A stretch of 64,000 nucleotides of DNA from [Lactobacillus] rogosae (lineage in GTDB: Bacteria; Bacillota; Clostridia; Lachnospirales; Lachnospiraceae): the NCBI GenBank assembly GCA_900112995.1, contig FONU01000007.1, positions 87,825 through 151,824 on the forward strand, in the 5' to 3' direction. Made by a program: the position numbers and the translations under genes. A model generated the notes under the pieces. It did not search any database. It saw only the letters and a list, made by a program, of their open reading frames with translations, and had not been told where the DNA came from. This document shows positions 10,701 through 19,588 of this stretch, piece by piece. The number at the start of each line of letters is the position of its first letter. Positions within the stretch are counted from its first letter, which is position 1.

Positions 10701-12252
10701 GTGCAAATAACTGCTTAAAATAGTTAAATAAAGGCTGGTGTCTGTTAGAAAGCACCGCAAGTGGTGTATCTATACCCATAGCTCCAATTGACTCTGCTCC
10801 ATTAAGTGCCATTGGAAGTATTGATGTTCTGAAATCTTCATATGTATAACCGAAAGCTTTCTGTAATCTTGCTCTTTCTTCCTTAGTATGTGTTGGAACT
10901 TTCTTGTTAGGAATCTTTAAATCACAAAGATTTATAAGATTGTTATCAAGCCATTCACCATAAGGCTGCTTAGTTGCATACTGCTCTTTAAGCTTGTCAT
11001 CATCAATAAGCTCTCCCTTAACTGTATCTACAAGAAGCATTTTTCCTGGATGAAGTCTGTCCTTAACTTTAATTCTACTCTCATCTATTGGAAGTGCACC
11101 TACTTCTGATGAAAGAATAAGATAACCATCATTAGTAATATAGTATCTTGAAGGACGAAGACCATTTCTATCAAGAACTGCTCCCATAATATCTCCATCT
11201 GAGAAGAGGATTGAAGCAGGTCCGTCCCAAGGCTCCATCATTGTTGCATAATACTGGTAGAAGTCTTTCTTCTCCTGCTCCATAGCTTTATTATTGCTCC
11301 AAGGCTCTGGAATTGTAATCATAACAGCAAGTGGAAGTGGCATACCATTCATTACAAAGAATTCAAGAGTATTATCTAACATAGCTGAATCTGAACCGTT
11401 AGTATTAACAACTGGTGTTATCTTAGACATTTCATCTTCAAGATATGGAGAAACCATAGTTTCTTCTCTTGATAACATTCTATCTGCGTTACCTTTGATT
11501 GTATTAATCTCACCATTATGAACAATAAATCTATTAGGATGAGCACGTTCCCAGCTTGGGTTAGTGTTAGTTGAAAATCTTGAATGAACAAGTGCAATAG
11601 CTGACTCATAATCTTCATCTACAAGATCCTTAAAGAATGTTCTTAACTGTCCAACAAGGAACATACCCTTGTATACAATAGTTCTGCTTGAAAGCGAACA
11701 GACATATGTATCTTCTGCTGTCTGCTCGAATACACGTCTTGCAACATAAAGCTTTCTATCAAAGTCAATTCCCTTATTAACATCCTTAGGTTTCTTTACA
11801 AAGCCCTGCATAATGTATGGCATACAGTCAACTGCCTTTTTACCAAGTACATTAGGAAATGTTGGAACTTCTCTCCAGCCTAAGAACTCAAGACCTTCTT
11901 TTTCAACGATGATTTCAAACATCTTCTTAGCACGGTTTCTTGCAAGTTCGTCCTGTGGGAAGAAGAACATACCTACACCATACTCTCTTTCCTCACCAAT
12001 CTTAATTCCAAGAGGTTTAACTGCTTTCTTAAAGAATTTATGTGATATTTGAAGAAGGATACCTACACCATCACCAGTCTTTCCCTCTGCATCTTTACCT
12101 GCTCTGTGTTCGAGGTTCTCAACGATGCTTAATGCGTCTGATACTGTCTGATGTGTCTTTACTCCCTTGATGCTTACAACTGCACCGATGCCACAGTTAT
12201 CGTGTTCAAACTGTGGGCTGTAAAGTCCAGGCTGATTATTTTGATTTTCCAT
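7711..12252 (-). CDS. gltB: Glutamate synthase, large subunit
   Basis: A 1513-residue multidomain enzyme of ammonia assimilation. Cys20 (HDNCGIGAV) is the expected N-terminal nucleophile of the class II glutamine amidotransferase domain, unmasked by propeptide removal. The central FMN-binding synthase domain contains the 3Fe-4S cysteine cluster CVMMRVCNLDTC. A C-terminal beta-helix GXGXG domain completes the normal architecture. AAAGGA lies just upstream of the ATG. It is transcribed with gltD, and a promoter candidate lies about 115 bases upstream. Confidence 0.97.
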   Translation of the reverse strand: MENQNNQPGLYSPQFEHDNCGIGAVVSIKGVKTHQTVSDALSIVENLEHRAGKDAEGKTGDGVGILLQISHKFFKKAVKPLGIKIGEEREYGVGMFFFPQDELARNRAKKMFEIIVEKEGLEFLGWREVPTFPNVLGKKAVDCMPYIMQGFVKKPKDVNKGIDFDRKLYVARRVFEQTAEDTYVCSLSSRTIVYKGMFLVGQLRTFFKDLVDEDYESAIALVHSRFSTNTNPSWERAHPNRFIVHNGEINTIKGNADRMLSREETMVSPYLEDEMSKITPVVNTNGSDSAMLDNTLEFFVMNGMPLPLAVMITIPEPWSNNKAMEQEKKDFYQYYATMMEPWDGPASILFSDGDIMGAVLDRNGLRPSRYYITNDGYLILSSEVGALPIDESRIKVKDRLHPGKMLLVDTVKGELIDDDKLKEQYATKQPYGEWLDNNLINLCDLKIPNKKVPTHTKEERARLQKAFGYTYEDFRTSILPMALNGAESIGAMGIDTPLAVLSNRHQPLFNYFKQLFAQVTNPPIDSIREKIVTSTTVYLGKDGNVLEEKPENCKNLKINNPILTNTDLLKIKNMKVEGFKVETIPITYYKNTSIEKAIDHIFVEVDRAHREGANIIILSDRGVDENHVAIPSLLAVGAVQHYLVQTKKRTSMAVILESGEPRDVHHFATLLGYGASAINPYLAQESIQELIDLNMLDKDYYAAVDDYNNAIISGIVKIAAKMGISTIQSYQGAKIFEAIGINSDVINKYFTGTVSRIEGIGLKDIQEDVETLHSKAFDPLGLSTDTTLDSEGAHKMRSGKEEHLYNPQTIHLLQLAARTGDYNTFKEYTALVNKEEGVKNLRGLMDIKFPKKGINIDQVESVDSIVKRFKTGAMSYGSISKEAHETMAIAMNMLHGKSNSGEGGEDEDRLTVGADGLNRCSAIKQVASGRFGVTSKYLVSAKEIQIKMAQGAKPGEGGHLPGKKVYPWIAKTRLSTPGVSLISPPPHHDIYSIEDLAQLIYDLKNANRNARISVKLVSEAGVGTIASGVAKAGAQVILISGYDGGTGAAPRSSIHNAGLPWELGLAEAHQTLTMNGLRNKVIIETDGKLMSGRDVAIAAMLGAEEFGFATAPLVTMGCVMMRVCNLDTCPVGIATQNPELRKRFAGKPEYVVNFMRFIAQELREYMAKLGVKTVDELVGRTDFLEAREDVEGSGRASKVDLSNILNNPYVKEASSIKYDKKNVYDFELEKTVDEKILIKKLSDAMDKKQKRSVEVDVTNTDRALGTLLGAEITRRFGESLAEDTYTVKCTGAGGQSFGAFIPKGLTLELVGDSNDYFGKGLSGGKLIVYPPTGVSYKEDENIIIGNVALYGATSGKAFINGVAGERFCVRNSGATAVVEGTGDHGCEYMTGGRVVVLGRTGKNFAAGMSGGVAYVLDDDTTLYKRVNKQLVSLEPVTNKYDVLELKQMITEHVAYTNSKKGKEVLDNFGEYLPKFKKIMPHDYKKMLNMIVQMEEKGLSSEQAQIEAFYAATK

Positions 12253-12640
12253 AGTCTGCTCATCCTTTCATATATAATCTGTAATGCAAGTCTTATCGTA
12301 TGATTTGTATAATTAACAATCGTCTGATTTAACCCACAAATGTGGTAGACTTGTTTTTCTTGTGCTTAATATACTCCTATTTTTTTATCTTGTAAACTTT
12401 TTATTTGGTTAAATTATCAGATTATTCAATTATTTGTAATTTAATACATTATTATCTGACTATTTCATTGAATCAGCACTTAAAATATATTATACGCAAA
12501 CATATTAATACATTTTATATATCAAGTCATCTTTCTATCAGCCCATATTCCAACATCACTTTATCATAAAATTTAAAATTGTGTCTAAATTGTTTATCTT
12601 TTAAGTTCCATTTTCTGCCCTTAAAACTAAAGTTGTAAAA
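12253..12640. other. Long AT-rich region upstream of gltB
   Basis: About 390 bases with no credible open frame. It holds the probable gltB promoter at 12368-12396 and a short CCACA/TGTGG hairpin near 12333-12346. I see no riboswitch or T-box signature; the rest is very AT-rich. Confidence 0.5.
12368..12396 (-). promoter_or_regulatory. Candidate gltB promoter
   Basis: On the minus strand TTTACA (12396-12391) and TATATT (12373-12368) are separated by exactly 17 bases. The start point would give a 5' leader of roughly 105 bases before gltB. The region is AT-rich, so chance matches are possible. Confidence 0.45.
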
Positions 12641-12690
12641 AAATAAAGTGATAAAAGCCATATACCCTTGCTGATAGCTTTTATCACTTT
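12641..12690 (-). terminator. Terminator downstream of the lipid kinase gene
   Basis: A perfect 14-bp stem (12645-12658 with 12677-12690) is followed on the minus strand by a T-rich run. It separates the lipid kinase transcript from gltB. Confidence 0.85.
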
Positions 12691-12759
12691 AATTATTTAA
12701 TATTTCGACATATTTTTTACAAACAATTATTAATTTAATTAACTTTATCAATCCGCTTA

Positions 12760-13689
12760 TTAATTTAATAAATCTTTTTCTTCTTTTTTCCTTCTTTTCT
12801 TAACTATGAAATCCACCGCTTTCTGGCAGACTTTTAAGTTGACATTATTATGTATGCCTCCAAATTCTCCGTCAAGTGTCCACTTAACTTCTTCCTTTGA
12901 CTCAAATGTTATATCCTTGGTCTTAAATGTATATACCATATCGCAGTCATCTATCTTCTGTGTTATAAAAGCATTAACTATTGCCTGTAAATCCATAGGA
13001 TTCTTAATCTCCCTTATAAGGGTAACTTCAAACATTCCGTCCTGATAATCAACTCCTTCTGCTATAAGGCCTTTCATTCCGCCTATTGAGCTTGCGTTGC
13101 TAACCATTCCATATATAAATGAATCTTCCACATTAAGTTCATCGCTCTTAATCTTCATTCTGCAAGCCTTAAGATTAGATAATCTCTTAACACCCTCAAT
13201 AACATACGCCTGATGACCTAACACATTCTTAAGATCCTGCGGTGTTTCGTAGGCAACATCTGTAAATGCACCAAAAGCTGCCACATAATTAAAATATTTA
13301 TGGTCATTGGCAATTCCTATATCGCATGGAAAGCTTTCACCATTGATTATATTGCAAGCAGCCCTGATCTTATCTGACGGTATTCCAAGACTCCTGGCAA
13401 AATCATTAGTAGAACCGCTTGGAATATAACCTATCGGTGGTTTAACTGTACTATATCCTGCTACAGCACTGACAATCTCATTAAGAGTACCATCGCCGCC
13501 ACTGCATACAATAACATCATATCGTCCTTCATCAGCTTTAACTCTCTCAAATCCGTCCAGTGCTGCTTTCGTAGGATACACAGTAACCTCATAGTCCGCA
13601 TTGGAGAATATCTGAATAATCTTTAACAAAGAATTCTTAATCTGAGCCTTACCAGAATTAGGATTGAATACAAAAAGCATTTTTTTCAT
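12760..13689 (-). CDS. Diacylglycerol kinase-family lipid kinase
   Basis: Phosphorylates diacylglycerol or a related lipid (DagK/YegS/BmrU family), acting at the inner face of the membrane. From the ATG at 13689 it has 309 residues. The N-terminal FNPNSGK motif, the nucleotide-binding GGDGT at 64-68 and the P-x-GSTNDFARSL motif are all present. GGAG lies 7 bases before the chosen ATG; a second ATG four codons upstream lacks such spacing. It is bounded by its own terminator. Family membership is clear; the actual lipid substrate is not readable from sequence. Confidence 0.88.
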   Translation of the reverse strand: MKKMLFVFNPNSGKAQIKNSLLKIIQIFSNADYEVTVYPTKAALDGFERVKADEGRYDVIVCSGGDGTLNEIVSAVAGYSTVKPPIGYIPSGSTNDFARSLGIPSDKIRAACNIINGESFPCDIGIANDHKYFNYVAAFGAFTDVAYETPQDLKNVLGHQAYVIEGVKRLSNLKACRMKIKSDELNVEDSFIYGMVSNASSIGGMKGLIAEGVDYQDGMFEVTLIREIKNPMDLQAIVNAFITQKIDDCDMVYTFKTKDITFESKEEVKWTLDGEFGGIHNNVNLKVCQKAVDFIVKKRRKKEEKDLLN

Positions 13690-13793
13690 AATAATCTCCA
13701 TTCTTATCTAATCGCTTAAATTATATATAATTATATTATTAATAATAATTTACTATTATTATATTTATAATTATTTCATCTTAAATTATTCTC

Positions 13794-15407
13794 TTATCTG
13801 TCCCATTTATCGCAAAGTGAATTAATCTGGTCTGTAAACTTCGCAAGATCCTTATTCGCACCGCCCTCATTGTGTGCAATAACACTCATAAGTCTCTTAC
13901 CAGCCGCAACAAGCCTGTCAAATACGCTCTTATTACGCTTATTAACTGTTGTTCTTCTGCTCTTCTTCTCCTTATTGCCCTCAGCAATCATCTGTCCTGT
14001 AATCAGGTCAAATGAAGTGCCGGTATATGGAGCATACGCATCAAAACCATATTCTTCTTTAAGACATTGTGTAAATTCTTCACACACACTGTCCTCACCG
14101 TGTACAACGAATACCTTTCTTGGCTTATTGGTAAATGCATTCACCCAATGAATCAGACCGTCTTTATCAGCGTGTCCGCTTGAACCCGGAAGCTGTGCAA
14201 TCTCTGCTTTTACCTGAATTGGCTCACCAAATAACTTAATCTCGTCAATTCCGTCAACAATAATTCGTCCTGTTGTACCATTGGCCTGATAACCTACAAA
14301 AAGTATCGTACACTCTGGTCTCCACAGATTGTGCTTTAAATGATGTCTTATTCGTCCGGCCTCACACATACCAGATGCTGATATGATTACCTTAGGATTA
14401 GTATCAAAATTAATCATCTTGGACTCTTCACTTGATATGGCATATTTAAGCCCCGGAAAAGATAAAGGATTAATCCCCTGTCTTACAAGTTCAATCGCAT
14501 CTTCATCAAAGCACTGCTCTACATTCTTACTAAACACCTCTGTAGCTTCAATTGCAAGAGGGCTGTCGACATACACATCAAAATCCCTGTCCATAAGTCC
14601 ATCCGCTTTTATCTTTCTTATATGATATAAAAGCTCCTGTGTTCTTCCAACCGCAAATGATGGTATAACAACATTACCGCCTCTGTCAAATGTACGCTTG
14701 AATACTTTGACAAGCTCAGCCACATAATCAGGTGTTCCATTATGGCTTCTGTTGCCATAAGTTGACTCCATAACAACATAATCTGCATCTGCAACTGTTG
14801 CAGGGTCCTTGGTTATCGGCTTATGAACATTGCCTATATCTCCAGAGAATACAAGCTTTCTTTCAACCCTGCCCTCTGGTGTATCTTCTGATGCCCATAC
14901 TTCAATACTGGCAGAACCAAGCAGATGTCCTACATCTCTTAATCTTATGCTCACATTATCATCAATCTTTACAATCTTCTCATATTCAAGACCAACGAAC
15001 TGCTTCATAACCTCATATACTGCTTTTGCATCATATAATGGAATAAATTCCTTTAAAGTGCCATTAGAACGCTTAGCCTTTCTGTTACGCCACTCAGCTT
15101 CAAACATCTGTATATGTGCACTATCTCTTAACATTATGTCACATAGCTGTACTGTCGCCTCTGTACAGTATATCTTTCCCCTGAAACCATTCACATAAAG
15201 AAGTGGAATAAGTCCTGAATGGTCAATATGTGCGTGGGTAAGAAGCACATAATCAACATCACACGCTGGAATTGGAAGCTCCTGATTCTCATACACATCA
15301 TTGCCCTGCTCCATTCCGCAATCAATTAAAATGTTCTTGTCTGCCACCTGTAGATAATGGCAGCTTCCTGTCACCTCGTGATCTGCTCCTAAAAATGTTA
15401 TTCTCAT
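13794..15407 (-). CDS. Metallo-beta-lactamase/beta-CASP fold hydrolase (RNA-processing type)
   Basis: A 537-residue protein of the CPSF73-like (COG1236) family. It has the metal-binding HxHxDH motif at 58-63 (HAHIDH), later family motifs including SASGMCEAGRIRHHL, a GSSGHAD motif and a C-terminal Zn-dependent hydrolase/RMMBL segment (VHGEDSVCEEF). Known members are ribonucleases or predicted RNA-processing enzymes. The start was set at the ATG at 15407 because GGGGG lies 7 bases upstream and MRITFLGA matches the family N-terminus. It is co-oriented with the esterase gene upstream, 102 bases away. The RNA substrate is unknown. Confidence 0.85.
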   Translation of the reverse strand: MRITFLGADHEVTGSCHYLQVADKNILIDCGMEQGNDVYENQELPIPACDVDYVLLTHAHIDHSGLIPLLYVNGFRGKIYCTEATVQLCDIMLRDSAHIQMFEAEWRNRKAKRSNGTLKEFIPLYDAKAVYEVMKQFVGLEYEKIVKIDDNVSIRLRDVGHLLGSASIEVWASEDTPEGRVERKLVFSGDIGNVHKPITKDPATVADADYVVMESTYGNRSHNGTPDYVAELVKVFKRTFDRGGNVVIPSFAVGRTQELLYHIRKIKADGLMDRDFDVYVDSPLAIEATEVFSKNVEQCFDEDAIELVRQGINPLSFPGLKYAISSEESKMINFDTNPKVIISASGMCEAGRIRHHLKHNLWRPECTILFVGYQANGTTGRIIVDGIDEIKLFGEPIQVKAEIAQLPGSSGHADKDGLIHWVNAFTNKPRKVFVVHGEDSVCEEFTQCLKEEYGFDAYAPYTGTSFDLITGQMIAEGNKEKKSRRTTVNKRNKSVFDRLVAAGKRLMSVIAHNEGGANKDLAKFTDQINSLCDKWDR

Positions 15408-15509
15408 AAGCATACCCCCAGTCCAATATTCAATTAACACAATCCTGTTTAATATATGAAACACAGCCTTCTTCTATGTTCTATATTTTGTTAGATTTAT
15501 TATAACATT

Positions 15510-16940
15510 TTATTCATTCTTTGTATATTTAATATTAGAAAATATAACATCTGCATTTCTTGATACGAACATTCCTACATATACATGAGCCGGGTCAATT
15601 GCAGTAAGCTTAAAATCATATCCGCCTGTAATAACATCACCCTTTCCAAACTTAGCCGCATATCCGTCAGAAGAAGATGAAAGCATAAGCTCATACTCCC
15701 CACCTTCTTTTATAACCTCATTCGTATCTTTTCCAAGCACAAGCTGTCCGCTTCGTCTTGCAAATGTAGCTGTCGCCTTCTCACCCTTTGTTATAAATAA
15801 TGGTGCGGCGGCAACATAATCTCCTAATATGTCAGGCATATTCTTATCAATATAGCAGTCATCTCTTACCATAAGCCCAAAAGATACCTGGTCATTAGCA
15901 AATATTTTATTAACCTTAACTGTTGCTGTAAGAGTAAAATGCTCTGTTATATCAACTTTTTTATAATACATAGCAATGCCGTCTGTTACAGCAGATATCT
16001 TGCCTCTGTTATTTCTGACAGCTATATTCATATCACCATTATCATCTTCTCCAAGAGTAAAGTCTTTATCATCAACTTCTCCTAATACATCACCAAATAC
16101 AGCCGCCTTGTACTCTCCATAATCCTTAAACAATCTGCTGTCTGGAAGCTTATCGCTGAATACAACTGGAACATAATCTTTATTAGATACAAGAAACTTT
16201 TCTTTATAATCTAATGGGTTGTTATCAATGTTCACAACATTTTCCGACAGACCACTTATATTAAGTTCTTTCACTGCTGACATTATCATATAAGCATTAA
16301 CCCTTGCTCCCCATATGTTAGTATGTGTATTATCAACGCTCAGCTTATTATTAGATGGCCACGCATGAAGATATATTGTATTATCAGATCCTAACTTTTC
16401 ATATTCATCCCTGGTAAGCTGTGTCATATCTATAACCGGAACGCCAACGGCTTTTCCTAATTCTCTTACTGCAAGTGCATAATCTCCGCCTTTATACTGT
16501 GCAACGTCCTGTGTAATATGAAGTTCTGTGGCTTTCCATTCGCCAGATGCACTTCTTCTTACAATAGGAGTACAAAGTATAGGATAACAGCCTGCATTCC
16601 TTGCTTTCCTGATATAATTAACATATAAAGTATTAGCAAATGTTCCTTCTGTCATATAGTCACCAACAGGACTTGTATATCTTTCCTTCTCTGTCTTTTC
16701 ATCATTGTGTCCAAAACCTATTAAAAGATAATCACCCTGCTTCATTCCATTAATAAGCGTATTATATTCAGGCTCTGAAAGATAACTCTTACTGCTTCTG
16801 CCAGATAATGCAATGTTGACAACCTTGACATTATCATTAAGGTACTTATCAAGCATTGTTCCATAACCATATCTTGGATAGTAGTATTTATCCTCAAAAC
16901 TGCTTACTGTTGAATCTCCTATAACCCATAATGTACTCAT
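15510..16940 (-). CDS. Rhamnogalacturonan acetylesterase (CE12-like SGNH hydrolase) with C-terminal beta-sandwich
   Basis: Predicted to remove acetyl groups from rhamnogalacturonan fragments of pectin. SGNH motifs are visible: GDST with Ser10, Gly47 in ALSGRSS, Asn79 in GHND, and Asp203-x-x-His206 in DNTHTNIWG. Residues from about 280 to 476 resemble a DUF1349/concanavalin-like beta-sandwich (FGLMVRDD). There is no signal peptide, so the enzyme should act in the cytoplasm on imported oligosaccharides, matching the intracellular GH105 enzyme at 54.9 kb. It lies 25 bases after the GTPase-NYN gene and could be read through from the polyamine operon. Confidence 0.85.
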   Translation of the reverse strand: MSTLWVIGDSTVSSFEDKYYYPRYGYGTMLDKYLNDNVKVVNIALSGRSSKSYLSEPEYNTLINGMKQGDYLLIGFGHNDEKTEKERYTSPVGDYMTEGTFANTLYVNYIRKARNAGCYPILCTPIVRRSASGEWKATELHITQDVAQYKGGDYALAVRELGKAVGVPVIDMTQLTRDEYEKLGSDNTIYLHAWPSNNKLSVDNTHTNIWGARVNAYMIMSAVKELNISGLSENVVNIDNNPLDYKEKFLVSNKDYVPVVFSDKLPDSRLFKDYGEYKAAVFGDVLGEVDDKDFTLGEDDNGDMNIAVRNNRGKISAVTDGIAMYYKKVDITEHFTLTATVKVNKIFANDQVSFGLMVRDDCYIDKNMPDILGDYVAAAPLFITKGEKATATFARRSGQLVLGKDTNEVIKEGGEYELMLSSSSDGYAAKFGKGDVITGGYDFKLTAIDPAHVYVGMFVSRNADVIFSNIKYTKNE

Positions 16941-16965
16941 AATCCATAACCTCGATTTCCATTAA

Positions 16966-19572
16966 TTAATATGTCCTGTTAAGGTAATCGCTGCGGATAT
17001 GCTCCTCCATAGCTTTTACCTCTTTCTCAAATTCTCTTGCTGAATACAAAAGACAGCCTGCTCCACGGATAATAACCTGCTCAAGTCCATCTGATGTAGC
17101 AACTGTTATATTATATTTCTTTCCATTCTCATGTGCAAACTTTTCTATATAATGGTCTGCCGTTTCTGCCTCTTTCGTGTATACAACGTGAATATTATGA
17201 TAGTCCATATATTCTTCATGATGTCCTGATACCCTGTAAGCATCAAATACAACGATAAGCTCACACTTCTTCATACCCTGATAATTGCACATTATATCAA
17301 GAAGCTTATCCCTTGCACTGTCCATATTAATTCTTGACAATTCCTCAAGCTCGCTCCACGCGTGTATTATATTATAGCCGTCTACAAGAAGATACGATAT
17401 TGAATTTGTCTGCTTCTTAGACTGCGAAGCTTTATACTGTCCATTATTATAGCTTCCACTGCCAGAGGCTGTTACATATCTTCCCATTTCATCAGAGGCT
17501 TTTCTTTTAGACATATTACGTCTTTCATTATCACCCCTGCTGTTAGCAAAGTACGTCTGTGCCAGTATTCTGTCAACTTCATCTGTTCCAATCCATTCAT
17601 CAGATACCGTTCTTGCTGCTTCTTTTGGTGTGAGAACTACATTTTCATTAGTTCCCACTGGATTAAGCACGCTGTCAACGTGTGCATAATCTTTGACTTC
17701 ATACCAAGGCACATTAAAACCTGAACCGTGCGCACAGAATACTGAATCTGCTGGATTTCTTGTATCTCTCTCGGCTTCATATCCGATTTGTTCAATAACC
17801 TCATCTGTATTATGACAAGGTCTGTAGCCAGACATTTTAAGTCTTAATACTCCCTTTCCCCTAGTGTACGCATTAACCTCTGCCTGATAGTTACCAACAG
17901 TGGCAACAGGACCAGCACCCTTTATTACTGCTTCATCACCATTATCGTTAATCTCAAACTGTGCACCCATTCTCTCAAAGTCAGTCATAGCCCTGCCTAT
18001 ATACTGTCTGTCAAGTATTAGAGTGAATTCATAAAATGGCTCAAGCAGTACACTCTCTGCCTGCATAAGTCCATTTCTTACTGCCCTGTATGTAGCCTGC
18101 CTGAAATCTCCGCCCTCTGTATGCTTGTTATGTGCTCTGCCTGCAACAACCGTTATCTTAACATCAGTAAGTGCTGAACCTGTAAGCACACCCTTATGTG
18201 TCTTTTCACACAGATGTGTATATATAAGCCTCTGCCAGTTCTTGGCAAGCATATCCTCACTGCAATCAAGCTCATACTGCATACCGCTCCCAGCTTCACC
18301 CGGCTCTAATATAAGATGCACCTCCGCATAATGTCTTAAAGGTTCAAAATGTCCGATTCCTTCAACTTTATCAGCTATGGTTTCCTTGTATACAATGCTT
18401 CCTTCAGAAAATGTCACATCACAATCGAAACGTTCCTTAATAATATTCTGAAGGACTTCTATCATAACAGGTCCCATAACCTGCACATGTATTTCTTTAA
18501 AGCTCTCATTCCATTCAATGTGAAGCTGTGGTTCTTCCTCCTCAATCATCTTAAGTTTAGGAAGCATCATAAGCGGGTCTGTTCCTGCTGGAAGATTAAT
18601 CTTATAATTAAGCACAGGGGATAACACCGGTGCATTATCATTATTCTCCCTGCCTAATGCCTGTCCTGCATAGGTGCCCTCCGGCCCTGTTATTGCACAT
18701 ATACTTCCACATACAGCTTCATTTACCGAAGTGTACTTCTCACCTGAATATATTCTGATCTGGTTAATCTTCTCACCATTAATAAGCTGTTTAGCTTTAA
18801 GGCTTCCGCCTGTAACCTTAATGTGTGTAAGCCTTTCACCCCTGTCATCTCTTGATATTTTATATACTCTTGCTGACATATCCGACTGCTTATCATCACC
18901 ATTTTCAGATACCTCACAATATTTATTCATAATATCAAGAAGTCTGTCCACTCCATCAAGTCTTAATGCAGAGCCGAATATTACAGGAAATACTTCTCTT
19001 TGGCTTATCATATTTCCTATAAGCTTATCATCAACAATGCCTTCATCTAACACCTGCTCTAATGCTTCTTCATTGCACACAGCAAGCTCTTCATAATCAA
19101 GCCTGTCAAAATCCACACATCCTGATGATAACTTATTCTTTAATTGTTCTAATATTCTATGCTTGTCTGTTCCCTGCTGGTCCATTTTATTGACAAATAT
19201 AAACACAGGGACTTTTAATCTCTTTAAAAGTCCCCAAAGTGTCTCTGTATGTCCCTGAACCCCATCCATTCCGTTAATAACAAGAACAGCATAATCAAGC
19301 ACCCAGAGCGTTCTCTCCATCTCTGCCGAAAAATCAACGTGTCCGGGTGTATCAAGCAATGTAACATCTAAATCTTTGTAGGTAAATACTGCCTGCTTGG
19401 AAAATATCGTTATTCCACGCTGTCTTTCATAATCATTATTATCAAGAAACGCATCTTTGTTATCTACTCTTCCAAGCTTTCTTATAGCTCCCGATGTATA
19501 CAATATGCTCTCAGATAATGTTGTCTTACCTGCATCAACGTGGGCAAGCATACCTATAACAAGTTTCTTCAC
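16966..19572 (-). CDS. TetM/EF-G-like translational GTPase fused to a YacP/Rae1-type NYN nuclease domain
   Basis: An 868-residue protein from a GTG at 19572, with GGAG 9 bases upstream; MKKLVIGMLAHVDAGKTT aligns with Tet-type N-termini. G motifs are AHVDAGKT (10-17), RGIT (52-55), DTPGH (74-78) and NKMD (128-131), followed by EF-G-like domains II-V to about residue 640. A polar linker leads to residues 726-868, an NYN/PIN-like domain: VDGYN (Asp731), FDAY (Asp777), ETADHYIE (Asp806) and TSDG (Asp828). Known relatives are ribosome-protection GTPases and the B. subtilis A-site mRNA endonuclease Rae1/YacP. Where TetM has a YSPVSTP-like domain IV tip, this protein reads GRAHNKHTEGG, so tetracycline resistance is doubtful. 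It follows aguB by 16 bases. Confidence 0.85.
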   Translation of the reverse strand: MKKLVIGMLAHVDAGKTTLSESILYTSGAIRKLGRVDNKDAFLDNNDYERQRGITIFSKQAVFTYKDLDVTLLDTPGHVDFSAEMERTLWVLDYAVLVINGMDGVQGHTETLWGLLKRLKVPVFIFVNKMDQQGTDKHRILEQLKNKLSSGCVDFDRLDYEELAVCNEEALEQVLDEGIVDDKLIGNMISQREVFPVIFGSALRLDGVDRLLDIMNKYCEVSENGDDKQSDMSARVYKISRDDRGERLTHIKVTGGSLKAKQLINGEKINQIRIYSGEKYTSVNEAVCGSICAITGPEGTYAGQALGRENNDNAPVLSPVLNYKINLPAGTDPLMMLPKLKMIEEEEPQLHIEWNESFKEIHVQVMGPVMIEVLQNIIKERFDCDVTFSEGSIVYKETIADKVEGIGHFEPLRHYAEVHLILEPGEAGSGMQYELDCSEDMLAKNWQRLIYTHLCEKTHKGVLTGSALTDVKITVVAGRAHNKHTEGGDFRQATYRAVRNGLMQAESVLLEPFYEFTLILDRQYIGRAMTDFERMGAQFEINDNGDEAVIKGAGPVATVGNYQAEVNAYTRGKGVLRLKMSGYRPCHNTDEVIEQIGYEAERDTRNPADSVFCAHGSGFNVPWYEVKDYAHVDSVLNPVGTNENVVLTPKEAARTVSDEWIGTDEVDRILAQTYFANSRGDNERRNMSKRKASDEMGRYVTASGSGSYNNGQYKASQSKKQTNSISYLLVDGYNIIHAWSELEELSRINMDSARDKLLDIMCNYQGMKKCELIVVFDAYRVSGHHEEYMDYHNIHVVYTKEAETADHYIEKFAHENGKKYNITVATSDGLEQVIIRGAGCLLYSAREFEKEVKAMEEHIRSDYLNRTY

Positions 19573-19588
19573 TACGTTTATCTCCAAT

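Noticed and set aside
16966..19572. Calling this gene a tetracycline-resistance determinant (tetM/O/W)
   Set aside because: The overall fold matches, but the domain IV tip motif of resistance proteins is replaced and a nuclease-like domain is fused. It also sits in a housekeeping operon without mobile-element signs.
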